In this document: piece after piece, positions 6,423 to 7,239 of the stretch | How the letters are laid out: each line of letters starts with the position of its first letter | How positions within the stretch are numbered: the first letter of the stretch is position 1 | NCBI GenBank assembly: GCA_035562355.1 | Contig: DATMXU010000009.1 | Coordinates: 1-7,239, forward strand | Direction of reading: 5' to 3' | DNA from: Pseudoflavonifractor sp035562355 | Lineage (GTDB): Bacteria; Bacillota; Clostridia; Oscillospirales; Oscillospiraceae | DNA: 7,239 bases | Program-made: the position numbers and the translations under genes | Notes under the pieces: generated by a model | The model's input: only the letters and a program-made list of their open reading frames with translations | Database searches by the model: none | Told to the model about the DNA's origin: nothing

Positions 6423-7217
6423 CTAAATCGCTAATTCCTTCAGGAATGTCTTAATACAGGCATCCCAGTAGGCCCAGTCATGGCCACCGTGCCCGTCCTG
6501 GAAAACAGCCTGAACACCCGCCGCGGTCAGAGTATCATAAAAGCGCCGGTTCATGTCGTAGTTTGCCGTGTCCTCCAGTCCGCAGAACACCCATGCCGCG
6601 GGTTTTATTTGGACGTCTTTCATAGCGCGGGCCAGCTGGTACAGGTCGTCCTTCGTTCCCGCTACCTGATCCGCGCCGCCGAAAATGAGATCATACCGGA
6701 AGAAGTCGAAGCCCATGGCTTTCATGCGAGGCTCCAGAACGCCGGGGTCCACCGCGCCGGATAGGTCGGCAAAGGCCGCAAACAGATCAGGGCGGGAAAG
6801 GGCGCATTTGGCTGCGCCGTAGCCCCCCATGGACGGTCCCGCGATAAAGTTGTCCTCCCGGGCACCCGAGAGATGAAACGTCCCCTGTACGAAACGGGGG
6901 AGCTCTTCAGTGACGAAGTCAAAATAGTCAAGGCCGGCCCTGGCATTGGAGTAAAAACCATTCTGGCCGGAGGGCATTACAACGGCGATTCCTTTCTCCT
7001 CCGCGTAGCGCTCAATGGCGGTATGGCGCAGCCAGCAGGAATAATCGTCCAGCGCGCCATGGAGGAGGTACAGCGTCTTGTATTGCCGGTTCGCCGGGTA
7101 GATGTCGTCATAGTCTGCGTGAAGGCACTCGTTATCGGGCAGCGAGGGGATAAGCACATTGACGGAGACGTGATTTTTGAGTACCTTGGAAAAAAAGTTG
7201 CAGGTGCACAATGTCAT
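6423..7217 (-). CDS. Esterase D/tributyrin-esterase-like alpha/beta hydrolase
   Basis: This is a predicted serine esterase of the PF00756 family, relatives of which hydrolyse short acyl esters, S-formylglutathione or feruloyl esters. The protein has 264 residues, normal for the single-domain cytosolic group, and no signal peptide. LLHGALDDYSCW (51-62) is the family's oxyanion-loop region; the nucleophile is S129 in G-P-S-M-G (127-131). D216 in CGLED and H246 in GHGGHDW are the likely remaining triad members, so it looks catalytically intact. The start is supported by GAAAGGA on the - strand (7233-7227), nine bases before the ATG. Its promoter lies beyond the window. It is convergent with the regulator and shares a terminator with it, so it is probably not part of the transporter unit. 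The substrate cannot be read from sequence; acetylated sugars or small acyl esters are plausible. Confidence 0.9.
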   Translation of the reverse strand: MTLCTCNFFSKVLKNHVSVNVLIPSLPDNECLHADYDDIYPANRQYKTLYLLHGALDDYSCWLRHTAIERYAEEKGIAVVMPSGQNGFYSNARAGLDYFDFVTEELPRFVQGTFHLSGAREDNFIAGPSMGGYGAAKCALSRPDLFAAFADLSGAVDPGVLEPRMKAMGFDFFRYDLIFGGADQVAGTKDDLYQLARAMKDVQIKPAAWVFCGLEDTANYDMNRRFYDTLTAAGVQAVFQDGHGGHDWAYWDACIKTFLKELAI

Positions 7218-7239
7218 GAAGAAACATCCTTTCTATACC

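Noticed and set aside
1..7239. Mobile elements, CRISPR arrays, tRNA or rRNA genes, and defence or toxin systems.
   Set aside because: None was seen on either strand: no transposase-like or integrase-like protein, no spaced repeat array, and no gap large enough to hide one.

Overview
The window looks like chromosomal DNA from a moderately GC-rich Firmicute, most likely a gut-type clostridial lineage such as the Oscillospirales. This is inferred from the strong AGGAGG-type ribosome binding sites, the short LSGC lipoprotein signal, the tight operon packing and the resemblance of the proteins. It cannot be proven from the sequence alone.

Layout, left to right. (1) Bases 1-596, + strand: the 3' part of a YczE/YitT-like integral membrane protein gene that enters from the left edge. 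(2) Bases 597-684: a short intergenic region with a C8 tract, a T6 tract and a plausible extended -10 promoter. (3) Bases 685-5560, + strand: a complete four-gene ABC uptake operon of the BMP/nucleoside type, in the order substrate-binding lipoprotein, double-domain ATPase, permease, permease. This is the same order and architecture as Bacillus subtilis nupNOPQ (yufNOPQ). A GC-rich stem-loop without a U-tract separates the binding protein from the ATPase. The last three genes overlap by 8 and 4 bases. (4) Bases 5571-5616: a perfect 21-bp inverted repeat just after the operon. (5) Bases 5679-6371, + strand: a GntR-family regulator of the FadR/FCD type, with a promoter candidate that begins inside the hairpin. 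(6) Bases 6376-6416: a bidirectional terminator. (7) Bases 6423-7217, - strand: a cytosolic esterase-D-type alpha/beta hydrolase, convergent with the regulator.

How the genes fit together. The lipoprotein captures a ligand outside the membrane (in this family usually a purine nucleoside, sometimes another small molecule). The two permeases form the channel and the fused ATPase powers it. The adjacent GntR/FCD protein is the obvious candidate to sense the ligand or a metabolite and control the operon, but that link is inference from position and from a weak shared motif. The membrane protein and the esterase have no evident connection to the transporter.

I found no mobile element, CRISPR array, tRNA or rRNA, and no clearly new system. 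The points most worth a second look are a C8 homopolymer inside the lipoprotein linker that could act as an on/off slippage site, the perfect 21-bp palindrome overlapping the regulator promoter, and a repeated ATATAAG motif upstream of both the operon and the regulator.
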